Part shown: positions 1 to 7,576 of the stretch, piece by piece
Layout of the letters: each line of letters begins with the position of its first letter
How positions within the stretch are numbered: position 1 is the first letter of the stretch
From: Bacilli bacterium
GTDB lineage: Bacteria; Bacillota_I; Bacilli_A; RFN20; CAG-826
Assembly: GCA_024698065.1 (NCBI GenBank)
Contig: JAILRR010000094.1
Coordinates: 1-28,444, forward strand
DNA: 28,444 bases
Direction: 5' to 3'
Program-made: the position numbers and the translations under genes
The notes under the pieces: generated by a model
Databases searched by the model: none
What the model saw: only the letters and a program-made list of their open reading frames with translations
What the model was told of the DNA's origin: nothing

Positions 1-1053
1 CCACTCAGACTCGGATAAGGTCGAGCCTGGGTTAAGAGAGATATAGATTTCGTAAGCGGACATGCCGTTTTGGCCGTCCTCTCCAGATAAAGAAGCAATC
101 CATTCAGGTTCGCTGAGGTCTGGATCGAGATGTCCTTCGCAATATATCTGATAAGCGGACATGCCGTTTTGGCCGTTTTGGCCGTTTTGGCCGTTCTGAC
201 CTGCTGCACCGATCAAGCTAGTGAGCCATTCGGTCTCGGTTCCGGTGTAACCGTTTTCCACCGCTAATTCGTAGGCGGATTTGCCGTTTGCGCCAGTAGG
301 ACCAACTGCCCCAGCTGCGCCAACGAGGGAAAGAAGCCATTCCTCAAGGGTGCCGGAATAGCCATTGTCCACCGCTAATTCGTAGGCGGATTTGCCATTT
401 GCGCCGTTTTGGCCGGCAGGACCGGTCGCGCAAATGCCAGTGTCAACTTCATCGACGAACCAGTTGCCGTTTGCGCCAATCGCGATCGTTGGGGTGTGGC
501 CGTTGGTGCCAGGGAAGCCCTGAATGCCCTGCTCGCCGTTTGTGCCATTAGTGACTAAAAATATAAAGGTCGTGTTATCTGTGTATGTGATCGTGTACTC
601 GTCGATTTGCCCATATGTATTGGTCTTATCGATTGAGACAATGCCTCTTCCAGCTTCGCCTTGTGGGCCTCTAAGGCCTTCTGCCCTGATGCCTAAATCG
701 ACGCCGTCGACAACCCAGTTGCCATTGGCTCCCACCGCAATCGTTGGGGTGTGGCCATCTTCACCTGGTAAGCCTTGGATGCCTTCGGTTCCGTCTTTGC
801 CATTCGTGACAAGAAAAGTGGAGGTCGTGTTATCCGAATACGTGATAGTGTATTCGTCGATAAGTCCGAGAGTCTTTGTTTTCTCGATCTTAACGATTGA
901 CCTTCCCTCTTTTTCGCTTCCGTCAATCACGGTTGGGTCGACTTGGGCGTTTTTGTTCATTGCGTGAAAGCCTATAGCCACCGCCGCGCACGAAAGAGTA
1001 ATGGCAGATAAAATGACGATGTTCGCAATCGTCTTTCCCATGGATTTAGCCAT
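1..1053 (-). CDS. Membrane-anchored collagen-like surface protein (partial, C-terminus outside window)
   Basis: An open frame of 351 codons runs from ATG at 1053 to the window edge without a stop; it is easily missed because a 147-aa shadow frame lies opposite. Residues 9-29 form one hydrophobic membrane segment, so the rest should be outside the cell. Residues 51-136 and 137-220 are two tandem copies of an 86-residue unit: a (I)DEYTITYxDNTT strand motif, a Gly-X-Y stretch, then GHTPTIAxGANGNW. Next come collagen-like Gly-X-Y triplets and three or four KSAYELAVxNGYxGTxxEWL units typical of Bacillota collagen-like adhesins. A ribosome binding site (AAAGGGGGA) lies 6 bases before ATG, and a perfect TATAAT lies upstream. 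The role is probably a stalk or adhesin. The function of the missing C-terminus is unknown. Confidence 0.85.
   Translation of the reverse strand, partial: MAKSMGKTIANIVILSAITLSCAAVAIGFHAMNKNAQVDPTVIDGSEKEGRSIVKIEKTKTLGLIDEYTITYSDNTTSTFLVTNGKDGTEGIQGLPGEDGHTPTIAVGANGNWVVDGVDLGIRAEGLRGPQGEAGRGIVSIDKTNTYGQIDEYTITYTDNTTFIFLVTNGTNGEQGIQGFPGTNGHTPTIAIGANGNWFVDEVDTGICATGPAGQNGANGKSAYELAVDNGYSGTLEEWLLSLVGAAGAVGPTGANGKSAYELAVENGYTGTETEWLTSLIGAAGQNGQNGQNGQNGMSAYQIYCEGHLDPDLSEPEWIASLSGEDGQNGMSAYEIYISLNPGSTLSESEW
163..198 (-). repeat. 9-bp tandem repeat encoding Gly-Gln-Asn triplets
   Basis: Four consecutive copies of gccgttttg (the last has one C change) encode GQN x4 in the collagen-like protein. A longer 28-bp exact direct repeat lies at 258-285 and 369-396, 111 bp apart, reflecting the 37-residue KSAYELAV unit. 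The short tandem array could change length by slipped-strand replication while staying in frame. Confidence 0.8.
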
Positions 1054-1100
1054 AACTATCCCCCTTTGGCTGGTTATGCCTTTTTAGATACACTGATCGA

Positions 1101-1106
1101 ATTATA
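1101..1106 (-). promoter_or_regulatory. -10 box (TATAAT) for the collagen-like gene
   Basis: A perfect TATAAT reads on the minus strand 48 bases before the ATG at 1053. No convincing -35 is seen 16-18 bases further upstream. The predicted leader is about 40 nt. Confidence 0.5.
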
Positions 1107-1231
1107 GCCTAAACGGAAAAAAATACCGATAGGCAAAAGTGACTGTAAAGCAATTGTAAAGATAAGACGATATCTACATTTTTCCAATTTGCCTAGAATT
1201 GATTTAGACTTTCAAAACGTTTGTAAAATAT

Positions 1232-1266
1232 GAAAAAATCGCCTGAAGATTTTACATTCAGGCGAA
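1232..1266 (-). terminator. Rho-independent terminator after the FNT gene
   Basis: A 9-bp perfect stem (1239-1247 with 1257-1265, 9-nt loop) is followed on the minus strand by six T. It closes the truB-ribF-mtnN-FNT operon 22 bp after the FNT stop. Confidence 0.85.
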
Positions 1267-1287
1267 AAAATTTTCCTAAAAAACTAC

Positions 1288-1956
1288 TTATGCGGCAGGC
1301 TCATGTTTCGGCTCGGTGAGCTTTACAAGTTGGCGGATGGCGATTGAGCCTAAGCTGTTACCGATTGTGACAAGGAGGACATTAAGAATGGTCTGCCAAT
1401 TCCAGCTATTCGCAGCGCTGAAATAGAACATGTTGGCGATGCAGTGCTCGCTTCCGATGACGACGAAGCCCGCAACCGCGAAGATAAGGGCTAATGTCCC
1501 AGTGACGCCTGGTTTCTTTTTGAAAAGGTCCACCGCCACGTAAACGAAGATGCCACAGATGAATCCCCACATAAGAGGAGCGAAGAAACCTTCGTTGATT
1601 CTCGTTTGGGCAATCTGATAGGCAGCCGTTCCCATAGCCCCATTACGGAAGGAAGGAATTGAAAAGCAGATATAGCCAATCGCCTCAGCACCGATGATAT
1701 TGCCTAAATAACCAGCCAAAAGATCGAGAAGGTATTTTGGTTTATTATCGAAGACATAGCCGATCTTCCCGGTGAAAAGGAAGAAGCCGAACGAGCAAAC
1801 GCAGAGTAAGCCGATCGCGAACATGAATGAGCCGAGGATATGGCCTAAAGCACCGGCTTCCGGTTGGGCTTTGCAAGCAAGGAAGGCAAGTCCGCCTAGA
1901 CCAATGGAGGCACCGGCGGCGATGCCTAATAAGACTGTTTTTATAAATTGTTTCAT
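1288..1956 (-). CDS. Formate/nitrite transporter (FNT) family channel
   Basis: This 222-aa polytopic membrane protein has about six hydrophobic segments. Family hallmarks are the FTGKIGYVFDN loop (residues 61-71) and GSEHCIANMFYF (168-179), with His171 at the position of the conserved channel histidine of FNT pentamers. FNT proteins pass formate, nitrite, hydrosulfide or other small monovalent acids across the membrane; the substrate cannot be told from sequence alone. It is shorter than usual (about 250-285 aa), mainly at the ends. The start is supported by AAGGAGT about 11 bases upstream. It lies 21 bp after mtnN on the same strand and is probably the last gene of the truB operon. The pairing with mtnN is unusual. 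Confidence 0.85.
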   Translation of the reverse strand: MKQFIKTVLLGIAAGASIGLGGLAFLACKAQPEAGALGHILGSFMFAIGLLCVCSFGFFLFTGKIGYVFDNKPKYLLDLLAGYLGNIIGAEAIGYICFSIPSFRNGAMGTAAYQIAQTRINEGFFAPLMWGFICGIFVYVAVDLFKKKPGVTGTLALIFAVAGFVVIGSEHCIANMFYFSAANSWNWQTILNVLLVTIGNSLGSIAIRQLVKLTEPKHEPAA

Positions 1957-1977
1957 ATTAATAAAATACTCCTTGCT

Positions 1978-2667
1978 CTAGCATTTGAAAGAAAGAAGGA
2001 ATCTTCTGATGATTTCCCCTGCCCCAAGAGCGGCTTTTCTGGCATTAAGCGGGTATTCGTCCGCGCTGTTTTCCGCATCGCTGATGGTGCGAAGGCAAGC
2101 GAATGGGACATCCGAATTATATGCGACCATCGCTGCCGCAGAGCTTTCCATCTCCACTGCGACAGCTTTGAATGTGTCTTTCATCCATTTCTTCTTAGTG
2201 TTATCGGCCACGAAAGTGTCGCCTGAGATGATGTTCTCGAAAACGGCATCACCCGCCGCTTCAAGAAGGCGTTTGTTGATGTTTTCCGCGGTTTTGAAAA
2301 AGACCTGAGTGCCGTCTTTTGTCTCCACTAAGCCATATGGATCGCCGACCGCAGTCGTGTCACAATCATGCGACGCAACTTCTTTAGCAACGACCGCTCT
2401 AAAAAGAGGGGCTTTTTCTTTATCGAGAGAGCCAGCTACCCCGACGACGATGATACCTTCTAATTCCTTGCCATATAAATCAATCACTTTCTGGGTGGCC
2501 ATGGCAGCGTTTACTTTGCCAATGCCGCATTTGGCAAGGATGAATCTTCTTCCCTCATATTCGGCTAAAGAAACCGAAGTGATGCCATATCGTTTGCTTT
2601 CGATGATCTTTGCATCGATGACGAGGGCGTCATGTTCCAAAGGCATTGGGGTTATGAATGCGTACAT
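1978..2667 (-). CDS. mtnN: 5'-methylthioadenosine/S-adenosylhomocysteine nucleosidase
   Basis: This 229-aa cytoplasmic enzyme cleaves adenine from methylthioadenosine, S-adenosylhomocysteine and 5'-deoxyadenosine, serving methyl recycling and feeding the LuxS/AI-2 route where present. Visible signature elements are an N-terminal Glu11 in PMPLEHDAL, the GVAGSL loop (76-81), SGDTFVAD (148-155), the substrate-binding VEMES (171-175) and RTISDAEN (193-200) with the catalytic Asp197, the same position as in E. coli MtnN. The length fits the family. The start ATG has an AAGGAGA ribosome binding site and lies only 11 bp after ribF, so the genes are co-transcribed. Confidence 0.93.
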   Translation of the reverse strand: MYAFITPMPLEHDALVIDAKIIESKRYGITSVSLAEYEGRRFILAKCGIGKVNAAMATQKVIDLYGKELEGIIVVGVAGSLDKEKAPLFRAVVAKEVASHDCDTTAVGDPYGLVETKDGTQVFFKTAENINKRLLEAAGDAVFENIISGDTFVADNTKKKWMKDTFKAVAVEMESSAAAMVAYNSDVPFACLRTISDAENSADEYPLNARKAALGAGEIIRRFLLSFKC

Positions 2668-2678
2668 AAATGTCTCCT

Positions 2679-3563
2679 TTATCTAAGAAGCTCTTTCTTG
2701 TCTTCTTCGAGCTGTTTCTTTAGTTCTTCGAGGCTAGCGAATTTCTTTTCTTCTCTCATCCACTTCATGAAAGAGATATAAACATATTCGCCATAAAGGT
2801 CTTCATCGACGTCTTTGACATAGCTTTCGACAATCCGATGCTTCAAGAGACCGACTGTTGGATTCTTGCCAACATTGATGATGGCTTTATGAGGGACTCC
2901 CCTAAGATAGAAGAGACCAGAGTAGACGCCCGCTTTAGGTAAGAGATATGGAAGTGACATCTCAAGGTTCGCGGTTGGGAAGCCGATCTTGTGCCCATTC
3001 CCGTATCCATATCCGATTTTGCCTTTGATCTCATATTGATAGCCAAGGAGCTTATTTGCTTCTTCGATTTCGCCTTCTTTCACATATTCATGAATTAAAC
3101 GGCTAGCGACTTTCTTCCCATCTATCTCAAGAAGAGGGACGATGAAGGTCAGGAATTCTTTCGAGAGGTCACTCGCTTTACCTTCTTTGTTATGTCCGAA
3201 GGTGAAATCTTCACCAACGCAGAGCCTTCTTGCTCCAAGGCGATGGAGGAAGTCGATGAATTCCTCTTTGGTGTGCTTATAGAAGGATTCGTCGTTATCG
3301 ATGACGTAAAGGGTCTCAACCCCTTCGTTAGAGAACCTTCTTATCTTGTCTTCGAGAGGGGTCAAGACATAGTGTTCCTTGTCTTTCTCAAAGATATCGG
3401 CAGGGTTGTTTTTGAATAAAAGAGCGCCCACGGAATCCGTATGGTTCAAGGCCTCTTTAACAAGTGAGATATGGCCTTTATGAACCCCATCGAAATTACC
3501 TAAAAGAAGAACCCCATCAAAGGTCTCAGGGATCTTGTCGAACGCGCATTCAATGACTTTCAC
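2679..3563 (-). CDS. ribF: Bifunctional riboflavin kinase / FAD synthetase
   Basis: This 294-aa enzyme makes FMN and FAD from riboflavin. The N-terminal adenylyltransferase domain carries LGNFDGVHKGH (21-31) and VGEDFTFGHNK (116-126). The C-terminal kinase domain (about 175-290) carries GYGYGNGHKIGFPTAN (184-199) and the catalytic-region ESYVKDVDEDLYG (246-258). The start is GTG; its G is shared with the TAG stop of truB (1-base overlap), and AAAGGGGG lies 8 bases upstream, so translation is coupled. truB-ribF adjacency is common in Bacillota. Confidence 0.94.
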   Translation of the reverse strand: MKVIECAFDKIPETFDGVLLLGNFDGVHKGHISLVKEALNHTDSVGALLFKNNPADIFEKDKEHYVLTPLEDKIRRFSNEGVETLYVIDNDESFYKHTKEEFIDFLHRLGARRLCVGEDFTFGHNKEGKASDLSKEFLTFIVPLLEIDGKKVASRLIHEYVKEGEIEEANKLLGYQYEIKGKIGYGYGNGHKIGFPTANLEMSLPYLLPKAGVYSGLFYLRGVPHKAIINVGKNPTVGLLKHRIVESYVKDVDEDLYGEYVYISFMKWMREEKKFASLEELKKQLEEDKKELLR

Positions 3564-4402
3564 TAGAAAAGCCCCCTTTCAGGAACAAAGGTATTTTCGT
3601 TTTTGCGTTTATAAACCGCAACAGGTGAATTGTTTTTCATTAACAGAACCTTATCTTCCTTGTTTTCTAAATGGAGCTTTTGACCATTCTTGGCTTTCCA
3701 TTCTTCTTCGTCAGAAAGTTCGATTTTCGGAAGGTCAATCAGTTCGATTCCCGAAAGAATATCTTCCTCTTTGATGTCATCGACTTTCTTGGCTCTAGAG
3801 ACATCAATATCCCCGACGAATGTTCTTCTCAAAGCAATGAGATGGCCCACTGTTCCTAGCTTCTCGGCGATGTCTTCCCCAAGGGTTCTGATATATGTTC
3901 CTTTGGACACTTTCGCAGTGAAATGAATGAGGCCTCCTTCAACGCTTCCTTCAAGAGAATAGACTGTTATTTCACGAGGTTTGATTTCCACTTCTTTGCC
4001 TTGAATCGCAGCCTTATACATAGGCACGCCATTAACTTTGATCGCGCTGAATTTAGGCGGGATTTGCTGAGATTTTCCTAGGAAGGATGAGAGAACTTTA
4101 TCCAATTCCGCTTGGGAAATGCCCGGGATTTCTTTCTTTTCGATGATTTCCCCTTCCAAATCCCCGGTAGATGTTTTTTCACCAAGAAGAAGAGAAGCCT
4201 CATAGACCTTGTCCCCATCATTAAGATAGGCGAGAAGCTTCGTGCCTTTGTTGATGGCCACAACCAAAAGCCCGGTCGCAAAAGGATCGAGGGTTCCTAG
4301 GTGCCCTACCGCATGTGTGCCATATCTCTTGCCGAGGATATTGTCCACTTTGCGGGAGGTCATTCCCACTTCTTTATCAATGAGAAAGATTCCGTCTAAC
4401 AT
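3563..4402 (-). CDS. truB: tRNA pseudouridine(55) synthase
   Basis: It isomerises U55 in the T loop of tRNAs. It is about 279 aa when started at the ATG at 4402. HLGTLDPFATGLL holds the catalytic Asp (Asp42 counting from the upstream ATG at 4411, Asp39 from 4402). KVYEASLLLGEKTSTGD and TYIRTLGEDIAEKLG are the other family blocks. The downstream ATG is preferred because family members start with a short M-x-G-I-x-x-I-D-K segment, because no ribosome binding site serves 4411, and because TATAAT overlaps the upstream ATG. The last point implies a transcript starting at or next to 4402, so a leaderless mRNA. It heads the truB-ribF-mtnN-FNT operon. Confidence 0.92.
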   Translation of the reverse strand: MLDGIFLIDKEVGMTSRKVDNILGKRYGTHAVGHLGTLDPFATGLLVVAINKGTKLLAYLNDGDKVYEASLLLGEKTSTGDLEGEIIEKKEIPGISQAELDKVLSSFLGKSQQIPPKFSAIKVNGVPMYKAAIQGKEVEIKPREITVYSLEGSVEGGLIHFTAKVSKGTYIRTLGEDIAEKLGTVGHLIALRRTFVGDIDVSRAKKVDDIKEEDILSGIELIDLPKIELSDEEEWKAKNGQKLHLENKEDKVLLMKNNSPVAVYKRKNENTFVPERGLF

Positions 4403-4409
4403 ACTAGTC

Positions 4410-4415
4410 ATTATA
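4410..4415 (-). promoter_or_regulatory. -10 box of truB placed for a leaderless transcript
   Basis: TATAAT on the minus strand ends 7 nt before the truB ATG at 4402, so the expected start point is the ATG itself. No ribosome binding site is seen. The region further upstream is the terminator of the preceding gene, with no good -35 (TTTTTA at 17 bp spacing). Confidence 0.5.
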
Positions 4416-4431
4416 AATGATTGGGTTCCTT

Positions 4432-4465
4432 ATAAAAAGAAAACCAAGCCTGTTAGACTTGGTTT
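4432..4465 (-). terminator. Rho-independent terminator after phosphatase lipoprotein A
   Basis: An 8-bp stem aaaccaag/cttggttt (4441-4448 with 4458-4465, 9-nt loop) is followed on the minus strand by TTTTCTTTTT-like sequence. It separates lipoprotein A from truB. Confidence 0.85.
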
Positions 4466-4483
4466 AGTTTTGTGGTTACTAAC

Positions 4484-6700
4484 TTAGGCGGCTTTGACTA
4501 AGCGAAGGCCTTTCGCATAAACGCTATAACCATCAGGTGAATTGAAGGTCATCTTGAATGTAGAGGCGCCTTCAGGGATGGAAACGCTGCATAATGCGAC
4601 ATTAGAGAAGGCAGCGTTTTCAGCACCGCTACCAAATCCGAGGCCCGAATAAGTGGAAGTGTTGCTAATGGCAACTACGCTTCCATCATCGACTTTGAAC
4701 GCATAACGGGATGCCTGAGTAGCCGAAGCATCGGTGTTGATGAACGTTTTGTTATCGTTTCCGTTAGAATAACCCGCTTTCATGTAAACATCATAGGTTC
4801 CAGCAGCGATGCCAGAGATATTGAAGGAAAGATCGCCTTTGAGTTTGTCTCCATCCCATTTTCCAGCGGTGACGGTTTTGGTTTTATCAAACTTAAGTTC
4901 GCCACCAGAGACTTGGCCACAGGAGCAAGAGATGGCATAGAGATCGTTAGTGGCGTTCTTTGTATCAGCGGTAACGATGCTATGGGTGTGGGCTGCAGGA
5001 CTACTTGGTTCGCCTCCACTACTTTGTCCGCTGGAGCTTGAAGCACCTTTGTTGAAGACACCAAGAGCACCAACATTGATGGAGCTGCTGCCTTTGGTCT
5101 GAATGGTAAGAGTGTGGGCACCAGGGGCAAGATTGCTCACTTCACCCATCTGGTTGACGTAGTAGCAGGTTCTTCCTTTGAGGGTGCCAAATCCAGCATC
5201 CTTGAAGCTCTTGGATGGAACGCTTAAGGAAGTGCCATCGACTTTGACATCGAGAGCGCTGCTAAGGGTGGTGCTTCCACCGGTTCCACTGCCAAGATAG
5301 GCGGTGATGACGGCGTTCATAGCCTCGGTGGTCGTGAAGTTATAGGTGACGGACTTTGAAGAGGAATTCAAAACATAGTACTGCTCTGGGTTGGCGTTGC
5401 TCGTCGAAGTGGACATGGTAACGCCGTTGCCAGTGAGTCCAGTTCCTTTGCCAATAAGCTGGCCGTTGTTGTTTCCAGGAACTTGGGTACCTTCGGTAAG
5501 GAGAGAGATGACGGTATCAAGGGTGGTTTTCTCAACGCCGATGGCAAGAAGTGTGTTGTAGCACTTGTTGGCGAAGGTGGCGCCTGGCATGGCGTCAATC
5601 TCGTTCATGTAATTCTCGATGTTGTCTTGGCCAGCGGAAGCGCCGATCTTTCTTTGCTCGCCGATGTTGCCGAAATTCGAGAAGAGGTAGTCCTGATAGA
5701 GCTCGTTCTTGGAGACGCCAAGGAGACCGCCAAGAAGGTTGGCGCATAAGCCAGTTCTATCGGTGCCGATACGGCAATGGAAGAAGACTGGGTATTTGCT
5801 CGAATCAGAAAGGGTCTTGAAGAAAGCTTTCACGGATTCGGCGTTTCTTGAGAAATGGTGATGGGTTTTGTTCTCTGAATCATAGTCCATCTTGTGCTCA
5901 ATGATATTCCAGCCATTGCCGGTTCCGTTGTAGCTACTACTGTCGGCGACGTTGATCTCGGTTTTGACCTTGAGGTGGTTTTTGAGTTCGGCGATACCGG
6001 CATCAGTGGCATTGGCAGGATTACCACCTTTGACGCCAGAGGTACGGTAGATCATGCCTTGCTTGACCTTGCCTCCCCCTACCGTGGTTCTTCCACCCAA
6101 ATCGCGGCAGTTGGTCATGCCATCGATTTTGAGGTTACGTGGGGCTTGTCCATCGACATTGAAGGACATGATATCAGACTCGGTTTTGGTGTCATCTGAA
6201 TACTCGGCAGCGATTTTGAAGTAGTTTTTGCCAAGGAAAACGTTCTGGAGGCTGATTTCCTTTTTGGTGGCGCTTCCGGCGACGCGGAAGCCATCGCTGA
6301 GATCGCTATTCTGACCGAAGGTGACGGAATACCTGTTAAGGGTTTTACCCTCTGGAACTTCGAAATCCCAGGCAAGTTTCGCTGGGTTAGGGTCGCTCTT
6401 CCACTCCGTTCCGCTAGGAAGCTGACTCACAGGGAAGGAAGCGTAGTCTCCAGTGTAGGAAAGATACGTTTTCTGAGCGGCAGTATGGATCTCTTTGGCT
6501 TCGGTGAGATCGCTTGTGATCGTGAAACCGTTTCCAGCTGGCGCTGGTTCAACGCCTTGTTGTGAAGCGTTTGATTCGCCGACGGAATCCCCAGCCACCG
6601 ATGATTGTCCTTCTGATTTAGGAGTTGACGAGCCGTTGAAACCACAGGCCGTAAGCATTCCTAAGGACAGAATCGAGACCAATAAGGTTTTCTTATTCAT
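4484..6700 (-). CDS. Secreted tyrosine-phosphatase-like lipoprotein A with two C-terminal binding modules
   Basis: A 738-aa exported lipoprotein. The start at 6700 is chosen because it begins the signal peptide with lipobox LTAC (Cys19); the frame extends upstream to 6778 without a ribosome binding site or signal. Order: Ser/Pro linker; Fn3-like domain (about 100-185); protein-tyrosine-phosphatase domain of the Y_phosphatase3 (LipA/PtpB) type (about 190-405) with TNCRDLGG (196-203) and the P-loop HCRIGTDRTG, nucleophile Cys309 in a C(X)5R loop; a beta-rich module (about 415-550); a Ser-rich linker; and a C-terminal module (about 570-738) starting HTHS and ending YAKGLRLVKAA. PtpB-type P-loops usually have Lys where Thr stands here. 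The substrate could be a phosphoprotein, phosphoinositide or phosphorylated glycan. It is a close paralogue of 20752-22407 over the first ~550 residues. Confidence 0.8.
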   Translation of the reverse strand: MNKKTLLVSILSLGMLTACGFNGSSTPKSEGQSSVAGDSVGESNASQQGVEPAPAGNGFTITSDLTEAKEIHTAAQKTYLSYTGDYASFPVSQLPSGTEWKSDPNPAKLAWDFEVPEGKTLNRYSVTFGQNSDLSDGFRVAGSATKKEISLQNVFLGKNYFKIAAEYSDDTKTESDIMSFNVDGQAPRNLKIDGMTNCRDLGGRTTVGGGKVKQGMIYRTSGVKGGNPANATDAGIAELKNHLKVKTEINVADSSSYNGTGNGWNIIEHKMDYDSENKTHHHFSRNAESVKAFFKTLSDSSKYPVFFHCRIGTDRTGLCANLLGGLLGVSKNELYQDYLFSNFGNIGEQRKIGASAGQDNIENYMNEIDAMPGATFANKCYNTLLAIGVEKTTLDTVISLLTEGTQVPGNNNGQLIGKGTGLTGNGVTMSTSTSNANPEQYYVLNSSSKSVTYNFTTTEAMNAVITAYLGSGTGGSTTLSSALDVKVDGTSLSVPSKSFKDAGFGTLKGRTCYYVNQMGEVSNLAPGAHTLTIQTKGSSSINVGALGVFNKGASSSSGQSSGGEPSSPAAHTHSIVTADTKNATNDLYAISCSCGQVSGGELKFDKTKTVTAGKWDGDKLKGDLSFNISGIAAGTYDVYMKAGYSNGNDNKTFINTDASATQASRYAFKVDDGSVVAISNTSTYSGLGFGSGAENAAFSNVALCSVSIPEGASTFKMTFNSPDGYSVYAKGLRLVKAA

Positions 6701-6712
6701 CTTTTCTTTTTC

Positions 6713-6745
6713 GTGGCCTAGACAAGCCACTACTATTCCTTTCTT
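6713..6745 (-). promoter_or_regulatory. 5'-leader AAGAAAGGA motif plus hairpin before lipoprotein A
   Basis: On the minus strand AAGAAAGGA (6745-6737) is followed after 6 nt by a 5-bp hairpin (6726-6730 with 6713-6717, 8-nt loop). The ATG at 6700 lies 12 nt after the hairpin. The Shine-Dalgarno-like motif is too far from ATG (about 36 nt) unless the hairpin folds and shortens the distance. The same layout occurs before 20578 and 11426. Confidence 0.5.
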
Positions 6746-6803
6746 TTTGCTTGTGCGCACCGTGAAAGAAAACTTCATAAAAATGCGCGATTAATATTTT
6801 TAA

Positions 6804-6834
6804 ATATTACCTTATTAATAAGAGGTTCGCAATT
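6804..6834 (-). promoter_or_regulatory. Candidate promoter of lipoprotein A with AATTGCGAA box
   Basis: Minus-strand TTGCGA (6832-6827), 17-bp spacer, TAATAT (6809-6804). The spacer holds a perfect 12-bp palindrome CTTATTAATAAG (6811-6822). The -35 lies in AATTGCGAA (6834-6826), which is also found in the palindrome upstream of the paralogous phosphatase gene (22496-22509). An 8+8 inverted repeat (taatattt/aaatatta) at 6792-6809 overlaps the -10. Confidence 0.45.
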
Positions 6835-6850
6835 ACTGGATAGAATATAC

Positions 6851-6880
6851 AAAAAGAAAAGGGCCCTGGCTTCAGGGTCC
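6851..6880 (-). terminator. Terminator after the NERD gene
   Basis: An 8-bp stem with one mismatch (6861-6868 with 6873-6880, 4-nt loop), followed on the minus strand by TTTTCTTTTT. Confidence 0.75.
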
Positions 6881-6955
6881 TGCTGATTAAGCGCCTCGTT
6901 TTATAGTGGTTTCCTAATTATGATCACACTCTTCCGTCTCACAAAGCTCTTCTAT

Positions 6956-7561
6956 CTATCCTTCTTTGATCTTCTTCACATTCTTAATGTGCTCAATCTC
7001 GGAAACCACGCCCGCATCCTTATAATCAACGATCTGGGCATAGATTGCTTTCATCTCATCACTGGAAAGCTCTTTTTCGCAAGGGTAATTCTTAATGTAA
7101 TCGCGGAGTTCCTGAAGGTTAAGGACTTCCTCACCCACTTCTTGAGGTTTGTTTCCCCTAACGAGAACGACAACAGAATGTATGTCATATTGGTTTCTCA
7201 AAAACTCTAACAAAACCCTCACATGTGTCTCGTTTTGCATAATTGGGTTTTGGATATCGTAAGAGACTCCGTAGTTCTGGACACTCCAAGTGGGAGATTC
7301 GCGAGTTCCTATAACGCTCCCCCTAAGGTTTTTGGTTTCTAAACAGAAGATACCAGTCTTATAAATCACGATGTGGTCTATCTGATGAGTTGATTTATTG
7401 GCCGTCTCAAAGATGACATTATTGACGATATATCTCTCACCCTTTCCGAAAAAGGCCGTAGTAAAGATGGAGCTGACCGCTTTTTCTCCTAAAGACCCAC
7501 GTGATTCTTTGGTGCTGTTAACAGAGTAGCTAAGAAGCCTGATTAATCCAAATAAGTACAT
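6956..7561 (-). CDS. NERD (nuclease-related) domain protein
   Basis: A 201-aa protein whose N-terminal ~130 residues are a NERD domain, a PD-(D/E)xK-fold relative. Visible core: GSLGEKAV (22-29, conserved Glu), QIDHIVIYKTGIFCLETKN (60-78) with Asp62, Glu75 and Lys77 as the likely metal/catalytic triad. The C-terminal part is helical and unassigned. NERD proteins occur alone or with helicases and kinases, and some act in DNA processing or defence; no partner domain is fused here. It starts 15 bp after the HigA-like gene and is probably co-transcribed from its autoregulated promoter. No clear ribosome binding site is seen. Confidence 0.78.
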   Translation of the reverse strand: MYLFGLIRLLSYSVNSTKESRGSLGEKAVSSIFTTAFFGKGERYIVNNVIFETANKSTHQIDHIVIYKTGIFCLETKNLRGSVIGTRESPTWSVQNYGVSYDIQNPIMQNETHVRVLLEFLRNQYDIHSVVVLVRGNKPQEVGEEVLNLQELRDYIKNYPCEKELSSDEMKAIYAQIVDYKDAGVVSEIEHIKNVKKIKEG

Positions 7562-7576
7562 ACCTAAGTTAGCAAA

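Noticed and set aside
163..198. Short regular repeats as a possible CRISPR array
   Set aside because: Units are 9 bp, tandem without spacers, and in frame as Gly-Gln-Asn.
524..967. 147-aa plus-strand open frame
   Set aside because: It is the antisense shadow of the collagen-like gene; the minus frame has a signal/TM start, a ribosome binding site, a promoter and family repeats.
6698..6778. Upstream start of lipoprotein A at 6778
   Set aside because: It would bury the lipoprotein signal peptide inside the protein, and no ribosome binding site precedes it.
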